From Tilletiaria anomala UBC 951 (taxonomy: Eukaryota > Basidiomycota > Exobasidiomycetes > Georgefischeriales > Tilletiariaceae), in assembly GCF_000711695.1 (NCBI RefSeq), contig NW_013547009.1, positions 62,001 to 126,000 on the forward strand: a stretch of 64,000 bases of DNA. The letters are read 5' to 3'. The notes beneath the pieces are model-generated. The model did no database searches and was not told the origin of the DNA. It was given only the letters and a program-made list of their open reading frames with translations. Made by a program: the position numbers and the translations under genes. Of this stretch, positions 43,896 to 55,261 are shown piece by piece (the first letter of the stretch is position 1; every line of letters begins with the position of its first letter).

Positions 43896-45334
43896 GATGA
43901 CGCCAGATGGGTTGCAATTCCCTTTCGGTAGTAAGCGGGCGAGCGACGGCCCGACGATCCTTTGCGCTCCTGCCCTCTCATGCTGTATTGCACTTCATTG
44001 CCCCGCGGTCGAACCTGCGACTGCTTGCAACTTGTAGAGCACTGTTGTATCCTAGATGCACGACTGGTCTTCCCAAGTCGTCGAATCCAATGCAAGCCCA
44101 TGACGACACGCCTCTCATACGAACGTGGGGCGAAGCGGAAAGCAACGAGGCACAAATACGAAGCCGTAAAAAGCTTAAAAGCTTTTCGACGATAAGCTCG
44201 AATGACAAACGCTATAGCCATGCAGAATGATCCTGCAGATTATGTAGGGTTGGCCGGCTCAAGCCAGAGGCGTACGCCCCTTGGGTGCAGTGCTGCAATA
44301 ACAATCATGGCGCAGTGCCGCGATCATTACATACAGCAAATGCAAGACCCCAGCAGGCTGTCTCTTTAGCTCAATGGGTGGCGAGATTGATTATACACTG
44401 ACTCAAAAGCTGTCGAGGGGGCGGTGGTGTGGACAAGTGCCAGGACACTGTTCGGGCTCGAGTGCAGTGCGGGCGAATGCGGGGCTGGACGTCCGTCTGC
44501 GTCTCGACTCTTCCAGTCTGCCCTCCTACTCCCTCAAAAGCAGTGCCTTTCCGAGTTCCGGGGCTCGGAGATGCAAAGGAACTATGTAGGGACTGCATTA
44601 GCACCAGCATGCACGAGGCGTCCAAAATGTATGTACGTACGCATCGTCGATCGGACAACGTTGGATGCAGCGATGGGAATACGACCGCATGCGGGCGGCC
44701 AGAGCGTGGACATCGTATACTGACTAGCTGAGTACCGAACAGGCCAGATGTCAGCTATGTAGTTGATAAGAGTTAGAAACATCATGGGCCGTGCGGCTTG
44801 CACGCACGGCCTGACAAGACTGCAGGGCTGCAAAGTGCTGGTGGACAGCAAAAGGTAATTCCAGCACAACCCCACGGCGAGACGAATGTCGCGCATTGAA
44901 AAAATATCATGACCATGCACTAATCCAAGGCGCAGCGTCCGAGCTATCGGTCGACCAGTTCCAGTCGAGGACTGCGTTTGGTTGGGTGCGTCCTCCGCAC
45001 ACGGGGATGGCCCTCCCCGGAATCCACAGTTTTGCACATATTGGGCATCCCCATTGTCGTGACCAGGAGGATATGGGGACTGCAGCATCTGCTGCGATTA
45101 CCTCTTGATGAGCGCTCGGCGTCGGTGACGAGATGAGTATGACCGTCGCAGCTCACATCCACGCACGCCGGCTCTTCCTCTCTTTGCCCTTGTGAAGCTC
45201 ACGACGCGTGCACCATTTCGCTTGCTCATTGTGAACAATTCCTTGTTCCCCCCCTTCTTGGATAACTGACGTCGTACGCACCCTCATGGCGTACGCCTGA
45301 CTGCGGGTAGTCCCCCCTCTCGCATATCGACGCT
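43896..45334. other. 1.4-kb intergenic P5B ATPase / methyltransferase
   Basis: No gene is supported. A stretch near 44363 (TTTAGCTCAATGGGTGG) resembles a tRNA A-box, but no matching B-box or cloverleaf follows. Short HindIII-type palindromes (AAAAGCTTTT, near 44176) are present. Confidence 0.4.
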
Positions 45335-47546
45335 ATGCGCACGTCCTCAGCGCCCATGCCGACGCTGCATATGCACCAATCGGAGGCGGCAGCGTCGCTG
45401 CTCGACGAGGCACGCGCCGACGACCGCCGAGGTCGCAGTCCCTCTCATCAAAAACACCGCCACGGCTTCCAAGCATCGCATGTCGGCAGCAACGCCGGTC
45501 TATCTGGCCTCTCCATAAAGGTCTCCAGTGGAGTTGATGATCCAGATGGCAAGGGCAGCGAACCAGACGTCAAGACGACGCATGTCGTTGGTGCTTGGAA
45601 CTCGACCGCTGCATCGACCAAAAAAGGTGCCAAACACGTACCCACACTCCCTCTCACATTCATAGAGCCACAAGGCCTGGAGGGTCAGTCCCTCCCCGTG
45701 CGACTTGGGCTAGCACCACCGACGACTGCCATCAGCCCACCGCCGCCGAAATACTATCTTTGCTCACCGCCGCCGTCGACTTCCCAGAGGGGAGCTGCGG
45801 GTGCATCAGCAAACGACTTGTCGCATGCAACGCCCGGCGCAGCGTCCAGAAACTGCAGCACACCTTCGGAAGATTGGGGCGCTACAGACCAACAGTGGGA
45901 GCCGTCGCAGTATTTTCGCTATGAGCACATCACCTCCCGTGGTCGGCGGCGCGTGCGCAAATGGCATGCATACGACTCCGTCCGTGCGCCCTGGTACTTT
46001 TCGTACGACCCGGAAGTCCTGCAGGCCGACATGCTCCTGCATGGCTTGACGGTCCAATCGATGGACCGGCTGACAATATACCCCTTCCAACCGGACCAGC
46101 TTCCTTCACGTGTGCTGGACGTCGGCTGCGGTGTCGGCATCTGGACGACGGAGACTGCCGCCGAATGGAAGAAGACCGAGTTCATCGGCATGGACCTGGT
46201 GCCGATCCAGACGTCCATGTCGACGTTTGACGATCCAGACCTCGGAGCGCGCGTCAGCTGGGTCGTTGCCAACTTTCTCGAAGAGTGGCCCTTCCCGGAC
46301 GCCAGCTTCGACTTTGTCCATTTGCGGTACATAGACCAGGGCGTACCCGAAGACGCGTGGGACCACGTCCTCAGCGAAGCCGTCCGTGTCGCCGCACCGG
46401 GCGCCGTTATCGAAGTCGTCACTGCGCCGTTCGCTCTTTTCACAAATCCACGATTCATGCCCGCTAGTGAGATGGTCGCCAGGGCGATGGGCACCACACT
46501 GGCAACCGCGCAGGACACGGAGGCAGCGGTAGAGGGAATCAAAAAAACGCAGCAAAAGGATAGCAGCATCTTCAAGCCTGCCTACGAGCCTATCAAGTTC
46601 ATCTTTGCAAAGATGGACAATAGAAGGTGAGGAGCAAAGTATGACGCAGCGGGCCCTGGGCCTGATGTGGCAACCTGTGTCATCTCACTTCTCACGTACG
46701 ATACGTTCCTTCTGCAGGTTCATCAACACACGCAGCGCATCGGTCGTTCCAGGCGCACTGCTAACACATGACGTCGTTGAGCGCAAGCAGACGCTGATGC
46801 GCCAGTTCCCGATCAAGTACCACCACGATTCCTACATGCCCTTCTCGGAGGAGCCTATCACTTGTGCAGACGGCATAGACCGCCGCTACACAACCGGGAG
46901 CGGGCAAAGCGTGACAATGAAGAACTGCATCGTCGACGCGCCTCTCAAGATCGACAACGACATCATGCGCGCCATAATCATCTGGACCAATGCCGCGGTG
47001 CGCACAGCGAGCACGGACCTTGCGTGGGAGGAAGCAGAGCGCGAGAAGGCCGAAGAGCCCCGTCCGCGCGGCCTAACCAGCGCGGCCTCGGCAAAGTACC
47101 GGAACGCGGATCTAGACGCGAACTTACCTTTCATCCACCCATGGAGCTCACGGGCCGACTTTGAAAAGGATATGGACGCGTACAATGAAGATTTGCGCTC
47201 GCACGCCGGCGTCGACGCCATCCTCCGGCGCCTCCTCGGGTGGCGCGAAGGCTGCCTGGAGCTCGTGAGGGAAGGGCGCAAGCAAGCCGAGCGCAAGCGC
47301 ATGCTGAGCGCTTCGCCTGCGTCCAAGGCTGTTCTGTCCAGCAGGCCGAACCAGCAGGCCGAGACACTCAACTCGTTCCATGCCCGTGGAAGAGCCGCGT
47401 CAGAGGGAAAGACCGATCAGGAGAAGGCCAAGCTGCTTGGTAGGGCGGAGGAGGAAGAGACGAAAGCGCTCCAGCCGGAGGAGTTGATCCCCATCTTTGG
47501 CTTTCGAGAAGTCGGCAGTTTTATTCAAAGGCGCGCTTGGACTTGA
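45335..47546 (+). CDS. Class I SAM-dependent methyltransferase, specificity unknown
   Basis: Exons 45335-46626 and 46718-47546 give 706 residues. After about 200 Ser/Pro/His-rich residues, a Rossmann methyltransferase core begins. Motif I is VLDVGCGVGIW (about residues 258-268), followed by the acidic end of beta-2 (FIGMDLVPIQ), NFLEEWPFPDASFDFVHLRY (motif IV and post-motif) and VAAPGAVIEVV. This is the Methyltransf_25/UbiE-like type common in basidiomycetes. The part after the intron (RFINTRSASVVPGALLTHDV...) continues a cap-like domain, then turns into a charged tail with AERKRMLSAS and coiled-coil character. No neighbour suggests a substrate. Only an enzyme class can be given; small molecule, lipid or protein targets are all possible. 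Confidence 0.75.
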
Positions 47547-47807
47547 TCCATGGCGTGTCTTGCAGCTTTTTATTATGCCCGTGTGCTCCATGTGCGGCTT
47601 CCTGCCGCCCCACTTTGCGCGCTTGATGACCCTCTCGTATCGTAAACACTAGCATCCTTTTCTTTCTCAGACTGCTCGAAATCGCTCGTCTGTCCCATTG
47701 CATGCAATACTTCCTTGGATGTCACAAACATATTTTATTGTACACTTGTGTACCTTGGAACACGGAGAAAACCAAGGGCCTGTTGTTGCTGCCCCCTTTG
47801 CGTGCGC
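47547..47807. other. Convergent intergenic methyltransferase / cysteine-rich gene
   Basis: 261 bp between converging stop codons; 3'UTRs only. Confidence 0.5.
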
Positions 47808-49977
47808 TCAAAAGTCTGGCGCAGGCTTCCGTCTGGCTAAGCGCGGCATCGCTTCGGCAGATGGTAGCATGCTGGTTGTGCTAGCCTGCGTAAAGTCCAG
47901 AGGGTTGTGCACCATCTCAGGAACGCCTGTCGGCTGTCGTGTAAATGATTTCTCGTCATTACCCCTGCCACCTTCTTCGGCGATATCGCCATTCGTCTCG
48001 CTGGGTTGCATTGAAGTCACTCCTGCCGCGATGGCTGCAGCGTGCATCGATAGAATCGATTGGCGGTATGTCCATTGCTCGGAAAAGTAGCGGTCAATCT
48101 CTTCGGCTCGAGCAGCACGGTGCACCTGATGAACACGATAGAGTCCAAAGACGGTGCCGCTGATTCCTGCGAGGCGAAGATCCATGACGGACATCGGCGA
48201 GCGGTCAGCAATGAACCAAGGCATACCCAGAAGCCAGACTCAAATGTCAAGTGCTCACCTATCGCTAAGGCTAGGCCAATCAACCCAAATGCCCACGCGG
48301 GAAGCTCGTTCGGTGTCTCCGGAGGTTCCCTGCACTGTCCGCCCGCCCCGCAATTGTACTGAACAGGATCGATCGATTATATTAAAGGGAGAGACTCTTA
48401 AGCGCATATCAACAACACAATGGGACGAACGGAAGCCCTGCTCACATCAATGCATTCCCTATCTTCCTCGCACGCCGCATTGAGAGGCTTCTCTCGCAGG
48501 CACGTAAGGCTTGTACTGTCGCAGTAAAGGCCATCAAGGCAGTTGTCTCGTCTGTCTCGTGGTTCAAGGGCACAGATCAGCATGCCAATCGACCTATCGG
48601 GGATTCAGAAGCAACGGTCGAACTTACGCAACGATATCGGCGACTTGCTTGCCTGCTGCATCGTACCCAATGTATTGTGTATGATCGATGACGCACATCT
48701 GGCCGAGGGACACGTTCGCCACCCTACAGATCCCTTGCAAGCAGATCGATTGAAGCGGAGTGGGGTTTGCCCCGTTCGGGATGAAGGTGGACTCATTGCC
48801 AGAAGAGTTGTTTGCACCCATCTGCCGGGCGACGATAACTCCAATCCGAAGGCGCGATGCCGCAGCTAGATGGATGGTATCAGTGTGCAGCGGTCGCTGC
48901 GTCGTACCTGAGGGACGTGCGCAGGAATCTGAGGGATAGGAAAGGTTATTCAGTTCGTTCCTGGCCGGGTGTATGAAAGAAACTAGCGCCTAGCATGTCC
49001 TTACCATCTCTGTTGAGCTCGCAAGCGCCTCCAATCTGCACCAGTGGCTGACAAGCGTTCTCTGCATCGGGGCAGTACGTGCCAGATCCACACATCGGCG
49101 GCGGTGTGAGTCCCCTGTATCCAAAGGGAAACTCATCTTTTCTGCATCCTTTGGGTTTGCAGAATCCTGACGATGGCACCGGCAAGCCAGTCTGCATTGG
49201 CAGAGCTACAGTTGCAGGACCCGAAGGGACGAAGCTTCCGTCGTTACTGCTGCCGCTGCCAGAGGAGGAACCTGAGCTGCGGGTCGAAGGTGGGACATCG
49301 CGAGAGTTCATGCGCTCGCGGTTGCCTACATGGCGCAGGCGATCCAATGCGGTTTGGTTGAAGATGGGTTTCTGGCGGTCGGCTCCAATGGCTTGCATGT
49401 GCGTGAGCTGATCTCGCGAGATAAGTTGTTCACCCTGTTCGTCGCCCTGTTCGTCGCCCTGTTCGTCGCCCTGTTCGTCGCCCTGTTCGTCGCCCTCTTC
49501 GTTTCCCTCGTCTTCCTCCTCCTCACCTCCCTCCTCTTCAATGCTTGTGCCGACAGGATCTAGCGTTGGGGCCTGGTGTTGCGCGATGCGACCCGCCCTC
49601 GATGAATCCTGGAGTGCTACTGCCCCTGAGCCATTGATAGGCAAGGACGCTGTCGGCGCTGGCGCTGCTGATGATGCCGCCGGAGCAGCACTTTGGTAGA
49701 CGGGCTCACACCATTCGGTGTTGCCGCAGTCGGAATGAAAGCGGTGCGTAAGAGGATCGAGTGTACTGCGCTGCGGGTTGCATGGCAGGCCACCTGTATC
49801 CGACCCTGTCAAGTTGACCGATGTTGCGGACCCTGTACTGGTGGGCGCTGCAACAGCTGCCGCTGAGGAAGAGCTCGATGGTGCTGGGGCAGGGGCTTGC
49901 GCTCGTGCTTGAGCCACAGCACCCAGCTGCGGGTGAAAGAAGAGCGCAGTTGCGGTAAGCAGTCTCAAGTATCGCAT
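47808..49977 (-). CDS. Cysteine-rich type I membrane protein, function unknown
   Basis: Six exons: 49977-49005, 48928-48908 (21 nt), 48865-48628, 48551-48446, 48358-48259 and 48166-47808, giving 598 residues in one frame. A signal peptide is clear (MRYLRLLTATALFFHP, cleavage near AQA). The N-terminal half is Ser/Ala-rich with an acidic GDEQ tandem repeat. The extracellular C-terminal half has about 20 cysteines in spaced pairs, such as GFCKPKGC, MCGSGTYC, ACELNRDDSCA, SICLQGICR, NCLDGLYC, AACEEDRECID and NCGAGGQC, loosely like Dickkopf or small EGF-like modules. One membrane helix follows (AWAFGLIGLALAIG, near residue 470-490), then a basic cytosolic tail (YRVHQVHRAARAEEIDRYF). The cysteine spacing survives all splice joins, which supports the model. 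I do not recognise a named family; a surface or wall-associated receptor or adhesin is one guess. Confidence 0.78.
49433..49492 (-). repeat. Five copies of a 12-bp tandem repeat coding for Gly-Asp-Glu-Gln
   Basis: Unit CCCTGTTCGTCG (plus strand) repeated five times without a change, inside exon 1 of the cysteine-rich membrane protein. Because the unit is 12 bp, copy-number change would lengthen the ectodomain without breaking the frame. Confidence 0.9.
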
Positions 49978-50671
49978 CTTGGTTGCTTGAGCGCGATCTT
50001 GTTGCGGTCATTGGTGATCAATGTTTCGGACCTCAGCAGGAAGAACATAGTGACAATCAGGTGTAGGGATCAAGCTACAGAAGTGGTAAGAACCAGGTTA
50101 TCACGAGGGATGGCGCTGCTCTTGGTTTCAGAGGTGCCCTTTCCGTTCAGTAGAGCTTTACAGTTGCTGAGCACACATGTAGTGGCGATGAAATGATCGG
50201 CGAGGATGGCCGCAAGAGAACGCATTGTCACGCTCTAACAGACCTATGTGCTCAACATATTGCTTGCCCTGCCGTGCGGCCCCATCTTGAAACGAGTCAG
50301 CGGAGCGGCGCCCCGCGAGACCCCCGCTGTGTAGACTGCTGCGTGCAGGTAAAACGCTGCCTGGCTGACTGTGCGCAACCGTGGCCATGATGGATTCATC
50401 TTGGACCGGCCAAAATGGAGCTGCCAACGGTCGAAGCTCTTCCAACGAGACCAATTTCATCTTGCTGAACGCAACGGTCGCTCGCCTTCAGTCATCCTCA
50501 AGCTGTAGTTACGCACGTGGGATTTCACGTGTGCGTGGCACATAACCAGTTACTGTTACAGGGGAAAAAGCATATTCCCGCGCGATCCTAAAGCTTCATT
50601 CCGGGGCCTTCAAAATATAGGAGCCGCTTGATATAAATCCCGGAAGAAATGTCAAAACAAACCAAATCCCT
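49978..50671. other. Intergenic: cysteine-rich gene 5' side and TMEM97 gene 3' side
   Basis: 694 bp between two minus-strand genes. The part next to 49977 should be the promoter of the cysteine-rich gene. A CACGTGGGATTTCACGTGTG near-palindrome at about 50515 holds two CACGT cores. No gene is supported. Confidence 0.45.
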
Positions 50672-51313
50672 CTAATTGGACAACTTTCTCGATTCTCCCA
50701 ATTTCTGTTTCAAGACCATCTTGTTTTTCTCTGCCACCTGTGTGCTCCCCAGAATACTGGACGTGCGAATGATAAAGTCGACCAGCATGATGGCAGGTAT
50801 GATTGTGAAAGGTCCGTAGGATGATAGCAGGAAGCGCAAGTTGTCATGCGACAGCTGTTTGCGCTCATCACCGAAAAGCACCGTTACCATGCACTCAGCT
50901 GTAGAGAGCGTGGCCCAGGATGCATATGCTATGATGATGGGGTAAAAGCGTGCATCATCTGCGGTTGAAGACGCTCGTGCTGGGTCAGCAACTACCAAAT
51001 GAATCCACTATACGAGTGCGTCTTTCTCACCGCGGATGAGCCCATAGGCGCCGGCTATGAAAGCCGGCACCTGCACGACCATCTCGGCAACGAGACATAG
51101 CGTAAACCATGCGTATCGCGGATGCAACGCATTGCCCAGCAGCGGGTCTCTGCTATCCCGCAGGTAATCTGAGCGCACAGATTTGAGCGCCTGTGGCACC
51201 AAAGAAGCTGGATAGAAGGCTTGGCCGTCGATAAGAAGGCTTGCGAAGAGGTGCAGCACGAGGAAGACGACATAAGCCAGGTCGGCCGGACGCGAAGTCA
51301 GCGACCGCGGCAT
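50672..51313 (-). CDS. TMEM97/sigma-2 receptor-like EXPERA-domain membrane protein
   Basis: Exons 51313-51031 and 50979-50672 give 196 residues. Four hydrophobic segments are visible: AYVVFLVLHLFASLLID, YAWFTLCLVAEMVVQVPAFI, YPIIIAYASWATLS and GPFTIIPAIMLVDFI. The fold signature is RPADLAYVVFLVLHLFASLLIDGQAFYP split across helix 1 (RPADLAYV and GQAFYP shown here), SRDPLLGNALHPRYAWF, and VAEMVVQVP with the conserved Glu in helix 2. This is the EXPERA layout of TMEM97/EBP-like proteins. Family members reside in the ER or endolysosome and affect sterol handling; any sterol role here is inference. The Lys-rich end (VAEKNKMVLKQKLGESRK) could be an ER retention-type tail. An upstream in-frame extension uses no ATG, so 51313 is the start. 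Confidence 0.85.
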
Positions 51314-51798
51314 GCTGTTTTGGTTAGGGGGCCCAGACCGTGACTGTTGGTTGCGCTCGCGAGGCGGTCGGCACTTGTAGCCCACTTCGAAAGACGGATC
51401 CACAAAGGGCCCTCACAAACTTCAAGTTTCACCCCGATCTCTGAAGCATGAGGGCTCTGGCTCATGCGCTCAAGGCTACAAATGAAGGCTATCCAACTAA
51501 AACAGTCCCATTACGTCTCCCGTCGAAAGAAGGCCCAGGTCGCATTGCACCGAATGCTCTTGTTGAGTTCTACTGACGCGCTCATGAGGTGCGCCTCATG
51601 ACCCCATCGTCTTCATCATCCTCCTTGCTTCGCATGGACGATAAAGCAAGGCGGACGGCACACGAGAGAGTCACTCCGAAGCCGATGTGTCGAATGAGTG
51701 CCGTAATTCATGCACATGAAGGGTGGAGAAGAGTCTGTTCAACGTTGCGACACCGGAGCTTAGACAATAATCCTTGAGCGAAGCGGACAGCAAAAATC
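51314..51798. other. Divergent TMEM97 / DNAJC8 promoter
   Basis: 485 bp between divergent starts. Nothing beyond short chance ORFs is seen. Confidence 0.5.
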
Positions 51799-52895
51799 AT
51801 GTCAGGCGCACCTCCTCCAGGCCCACCTCCGGGTCCACCCCCCCAGCCGCCTGTGCGACCTACATTGACGTCGCCCCCTCGACTACCATTGGCGGCATCA
51901 CCACCACCACCACCATCACCACCGACAGAAGCTTCACTTCCATTTCTTCCACCGCCCCCTCCTCCAGCTGATGATCGCGCCAGTGCCGTGCCCCCGCCAC
52001 CTCATTCTCCTCCACCACCTCCCCCCACTGCCCACGAGCAAGCACGAACAGCCGGTCCGATCGCCCCACAAGACCCTAACACTGCCACTTCAATACCGAA
52101 AGGAGCGTCATTACCACAATCAGCGTCTTCAACAGTGTCTACTGCTCAAGCGGACGAGAGCAATGCAAGCGCCCTGCCGGAGGATCCAGCTGAGATGGAG
52201 AGGTTTCTAGCGCGTGAACGCAATTCATTCTGGCAAGAACTGGAAATCGAACGTGTGCTAGCGGCCTTCAAGCTGAATCCTTATGAGATTATGGACGTTG
52301 CTATGGAAGCAGATGACAAAGAGATTACAAAAGCGTACAGACGGAAGAGTCTCCTCATCCATCCCGATAAAGTAAAGCATGCAGGCGCGGTGGAAGCGTT
52401 CGACTTGCTCAAGAAAGCGTCAACCGTTCTGCTTGATGAAGCAAAGCGCAAGGCTCTCGACGAGACAGTCATGGAAGCGCGAGTCCTTGTCCTGCGCGAT
52501 CTGTCCTTGCCAGCCGACATTTCTACGGAAGATGAGCGAATAAGGAACCAAGTAGGGCAAGGTAAATTTCAGGAAATGGTCAGGGCCCGCACAAAGGACG
52601 TCATGATCGGCGATGAGTTGAGACGGCGAAAGTGAGTGAAGTATCGTTCATACGAGAGGGCAGTGTGACCTTGTACCGAGCTTGCCTCACCCACTACGTG
52701 TTCAGAGCGGTACGCCTTCAACATGCAGCTGAGGGCGCCGAGCAGCGCAAGAAGGAGGAAGCAGCCACCGAACGCAAGCGCAAAGCCGAGGAGGCTGAGC
52801 GGTGGGAAGAGACGCGCGATGAGCGCGTGGCAGGGTGGCGGTCATTTGTCAAGGGTGGGAAGAAGAAAAAGAAAGGCGATAATGTACTCGGCTGA
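51799..52895 (+). CDS. DNAJC8: DNAJC8-like J-domain protein (splicing-associated)
   Basis: Exons 51799-52631 and 52706-52895 give 340 residues. The first 110 residues are poly-Pro/Ser. The J domain follows (LNPYEIMDVAMEADDKEITK, then KAYRRKSLLIHPDK) with an intact HPD triad (188-190), so stimulation of an Hsp70 is expected. The region after it, including the C-terminal ERWEETRDERVAGWRSF and KKKKKG, matches human DNAJC8/SPF31, which co-purifies with spliceosomes and SR protein kinase. The second exon is a highly charged helix (AEQRKKEEAATERKRKAEEA). The Pro-rich head is not part of the family core and may bind SH3, WW or GYF domains; that is inference. The start is the only ATG before the Pro-rich run. 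Confidence 0.88.
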
Positions 52896-52990
52896 TGCGC
52901 TCTGAGGGCACTCAAGGCGCATACATTTGCTCTTCGATGCTTTGAGCATATCTTTGTTTTATCTTCTAGTGTCATACATACATGAATACA

Positions 52991-54871
52991 CTAGAATTCA
53001 ATCATCTGCTGCTTCAGACTTGTCTCAATCCCTGCATTGTGCAAAGCCTTGAGGCCCTCTTCAATCCAGTATCTCTCCATCTTCTTCCCTTGTGATGCTC
53101 CTGCTGCGTCCTCTTCCTTGGTGCTGGAATCGTGGCTTGAGTGCTTTCTTCGCGTCTCCTCGTTCTCATTGGCATTATGCAATTCGTCTCGCGCACCCGC
53201 AACGACGTGCTCGTTCACCTCACCGCCATACCCGGTCAATCCTCCGTGCTTGATCCAGTAGGCCACGTTCACCTGCGCGCACGCGTGCTGCAGCACGCCG
53301 ATCATCTGCAGCAGGAGACTGTCGTGCGCTTCGATGATCGACAGGGCTTCCTGCGCCTCGGCATCTGCTGTCTCTGCGACAACCGGCTTGAGCGCCCATT
53401 GAAGCGCAGGCGTGACGGATGCGCTCGCTTTCAGTTTTTTGAGTGTCTTAACGTCGTCTTCTCCAAATTCGCTAAGCAGTAAGTGGTTGAACGGCTGCAG
53501 TCTAGCTTTGTCGGGCGTATCGTCCAACAGCACAGTATTCTTCGCGTTCCACGGTCCCTGGGCCTCTGCAAGTTGCGCTGCCTTGCCTGCAGCGCCAGGA
53601 ATCTCGTTTTCGGCAGAGTCGTAACCATCTGGTGACTCGTTGTCGAGTCTGTCGCGATCATCTGCACGAATGCGCTGATCTCCTTGATCGCAACCGTCAT
53701 GGGTAAGGTTCAGCGCGTGCCAAGCGATCTCTAAGTCTTTGGTAGTCTGCACCCTGCTGTCGTAGAAACGCGTGGGGACCAGCGTGTTGCGCGCCCACAC
53801 GCGTAGGAGGCGTGCACGCTGAGTCTCACTCATGATGGAGAGCAGCATGGCGTCTACATTCGCTGGCTGGGCGCTGGACCAGACGATCAGCTCACAGGCA
53901 CCGAGCGAACGTTGGTGAACTTGCGATTGCCCGCTCTCAGAGTGGAATGTTTCCGGGCTGGCGGTATAGAAGTGCGTGCCGAGGATCTCGCGCATTGTTG
54001 GGGAAGCAGTGCTGCTCGGGCTGCTTGTTGCGTGCCTCGTGGACGCAGAACACTCCTGGTTCTCGCCGAGACAATATCGTAGGAATGCGTCCAAGAAGGG
54101 TCGTGGAATAGGTTTTATGCTCCCTGCTTTACTCTTTGCGGTGCGGTATAGTAGAGTACCATTCAAGTCGAGCAATACGAGCTTTCTGTTTGTGGTCTCC
54201 CCTTCCGATCTGCTTTCACCCGAGGAAGCGGATTCAATCGGCTGCGGAGTTTCGCTGGCTTGTTGAAGATAGGATGCTCGTGGACGAGGGCGAATCGACA
54301 TGGATTCTGCTGTTGGCAACGAGTTCCTTGGCCTCCTTTTTATGCCTCTACTCTGGCTATCGAGGCTGCTTGTGTCGAATGTAGCTGCAGATGGTGAGCA
54401 GACGCGTTTTACACTCATTTGCTTTTTGGGGCGCTGTGCTTTCGAGCTTGATGTAGATGTATGGGAAGACGTCCGCTTTTCCATAGGCTCTGAGCCCGGC
54501 TGAACCGAATCAATAAGTGCGGCTTTCTCTGTAGGTAACAGTGAATCGTTTGTACTCTTGCATTTGCATTTGTCCTTAACTTTAGGCTTCCCCTTGCATC
54601 TTGCGTGGTTGGCCGACATCACGGCTAACGGCTGACATGGTGCAATACTCCTTTCTGAGATATTTTGTTGTACGGAGTGCAGCGAAGAGCTGGAAGGAGA
54701 ATCCTGCCGGGTACTGGAGAGCGACGAGGTCATGGGTGTTGACGATAGCGACTTCGGAGTTGGATCGTGGTAACAGTGATCCGAGCGATTGGAAGCGGGT
54801 ATCGCACTACCTGCCCACGGTAGACTCCTCAAGCAAATGACGCTCGGGGAGCGAGCTAATCTTCTGGACAT
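52991..54871 (-). CDS. FCP1/NIF-homology HAD protein with DxN motif
   Basis: Single exon, 626 residues, from the first in-frame ATG (54871). The first 225 residues are Ser-rich and basic with several KR/KK clusters, probably disordered and nuclear. The HAD/FCP1-homology core starts with KLVLLDLNGTLLYR: Asp235 is the expected nucleophile, but the +2 residue is Asn237, where classical CTD-type phosphatases have Asp. Motif II is ELIVWSSAQPANVD, and motifs III-IV include TKDLEIAW and NTVLLDDTPDKARLQP with the paired Asp. A charged insert separates them. The C-terminus (ACAQVNVAYWIKHGGLTGYG) is conserved in appearance. The Asn for Asp change argues for altered or absent phosphatase activity; fungal and plant relatives with DxNG motifs are known. 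No partner can be named. Confidence 0.78.
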   Translation of the reverse strand: MSRRLARSPSVICLRSLPWAGSAIPASNRSDHCYHDPTPKSLSSTPMTSSLSSTRQDSPSSSSLHSVQQNISERSIAPCQPLAVMSANHARCKGKPKVKDKCKCKSTNDSLLPTEKAALIDSVQPGSEPMEKRTSSHTSTSSSKAQRPKKQMSVKRVCSPSAATFDTSSLDSQSRGIKRRPRNSLPTAESMSIRPRPRASYLQQASETPQPIESASSGESRSEGETTNRKLVLLDLNGTLLYRTAKSKAGSIKPIPRPFLDAFLRYCLGENQECSASTRHATSSPSSTASPTMREILGTHFYTASPETFHSESGQSQVHQRSLGACELIVWSSAQPANVDAMLLSIMSETQRARLLRVWARNTLVPTRFYDSRVQTTKDLEIAWHALNLTHDGCDQGDQRIRADDRDRLDNESPDGYDSAENEIPGAAGKAAQLAEAQGPWNAKNTVLLDDTPDKARLQPFNHLLLSEFGEDDVKTLKKLKASASVTPALQWALKPVVAETADAEAQEALSIIEAHDSLLLQMIGVLQHACAQVNVAYWIKHGGLTGYGGEVNEHVVAGARDELHNANENEETRRKHSSHDSSTKEEDAAGASQGKKMERYWIEEGLKALHNAGIETSLKQQMIEF

Positions 54872-55261
54872 CTCTGCCGGTTGCGTTGTAACTGCTGCTG
54901 TTACTGCTGAGTGCACCACGGGACGGTGGGAGGGGGGACACTCTGAGTATTCATATTGATTATAAATACAGGGGAGCAGAGACAATTAAATGTAGGTTGT
55001 TGTTTGTTGTGGCAATAAATGTTGTTTTGGTTAACGGGTAACGGGGTATCGGTGCAACTCCTCCTACACAGGCCCCCTTCCCCCCTTGCAGCTGATTGCC
55101 ACAACGGGACTTCTGCTCGTCACTCTCCCTGCGCTTTCGTCTTCTTTCCGCCCTGGGCACTTTTGCGACCTTGCCTTCTTCTCCTCAGAGAGGCTCCCGA
55201 ACTTAATAACGAATGAGCAAATCGAGTAGCTCCTCTTAGTGGCCAATAAAAGGAGCGGGTG
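54872..55261. other. Divergent HAD gene / ARC1 promoter
   Basis: 390 bp between divergent starts, with a TATAAATA-like stretch near 54961-54967 and TTGTTGTTTGTTG simple sequence. It presumably carries both promoters. Confidence 0.5.

Noticed and set aside
44350-44440. tRNA-like A-box sequence
   Set aside because: No B-box (GGTTCGANTCC-like) and no cloverleaf pairing follow.
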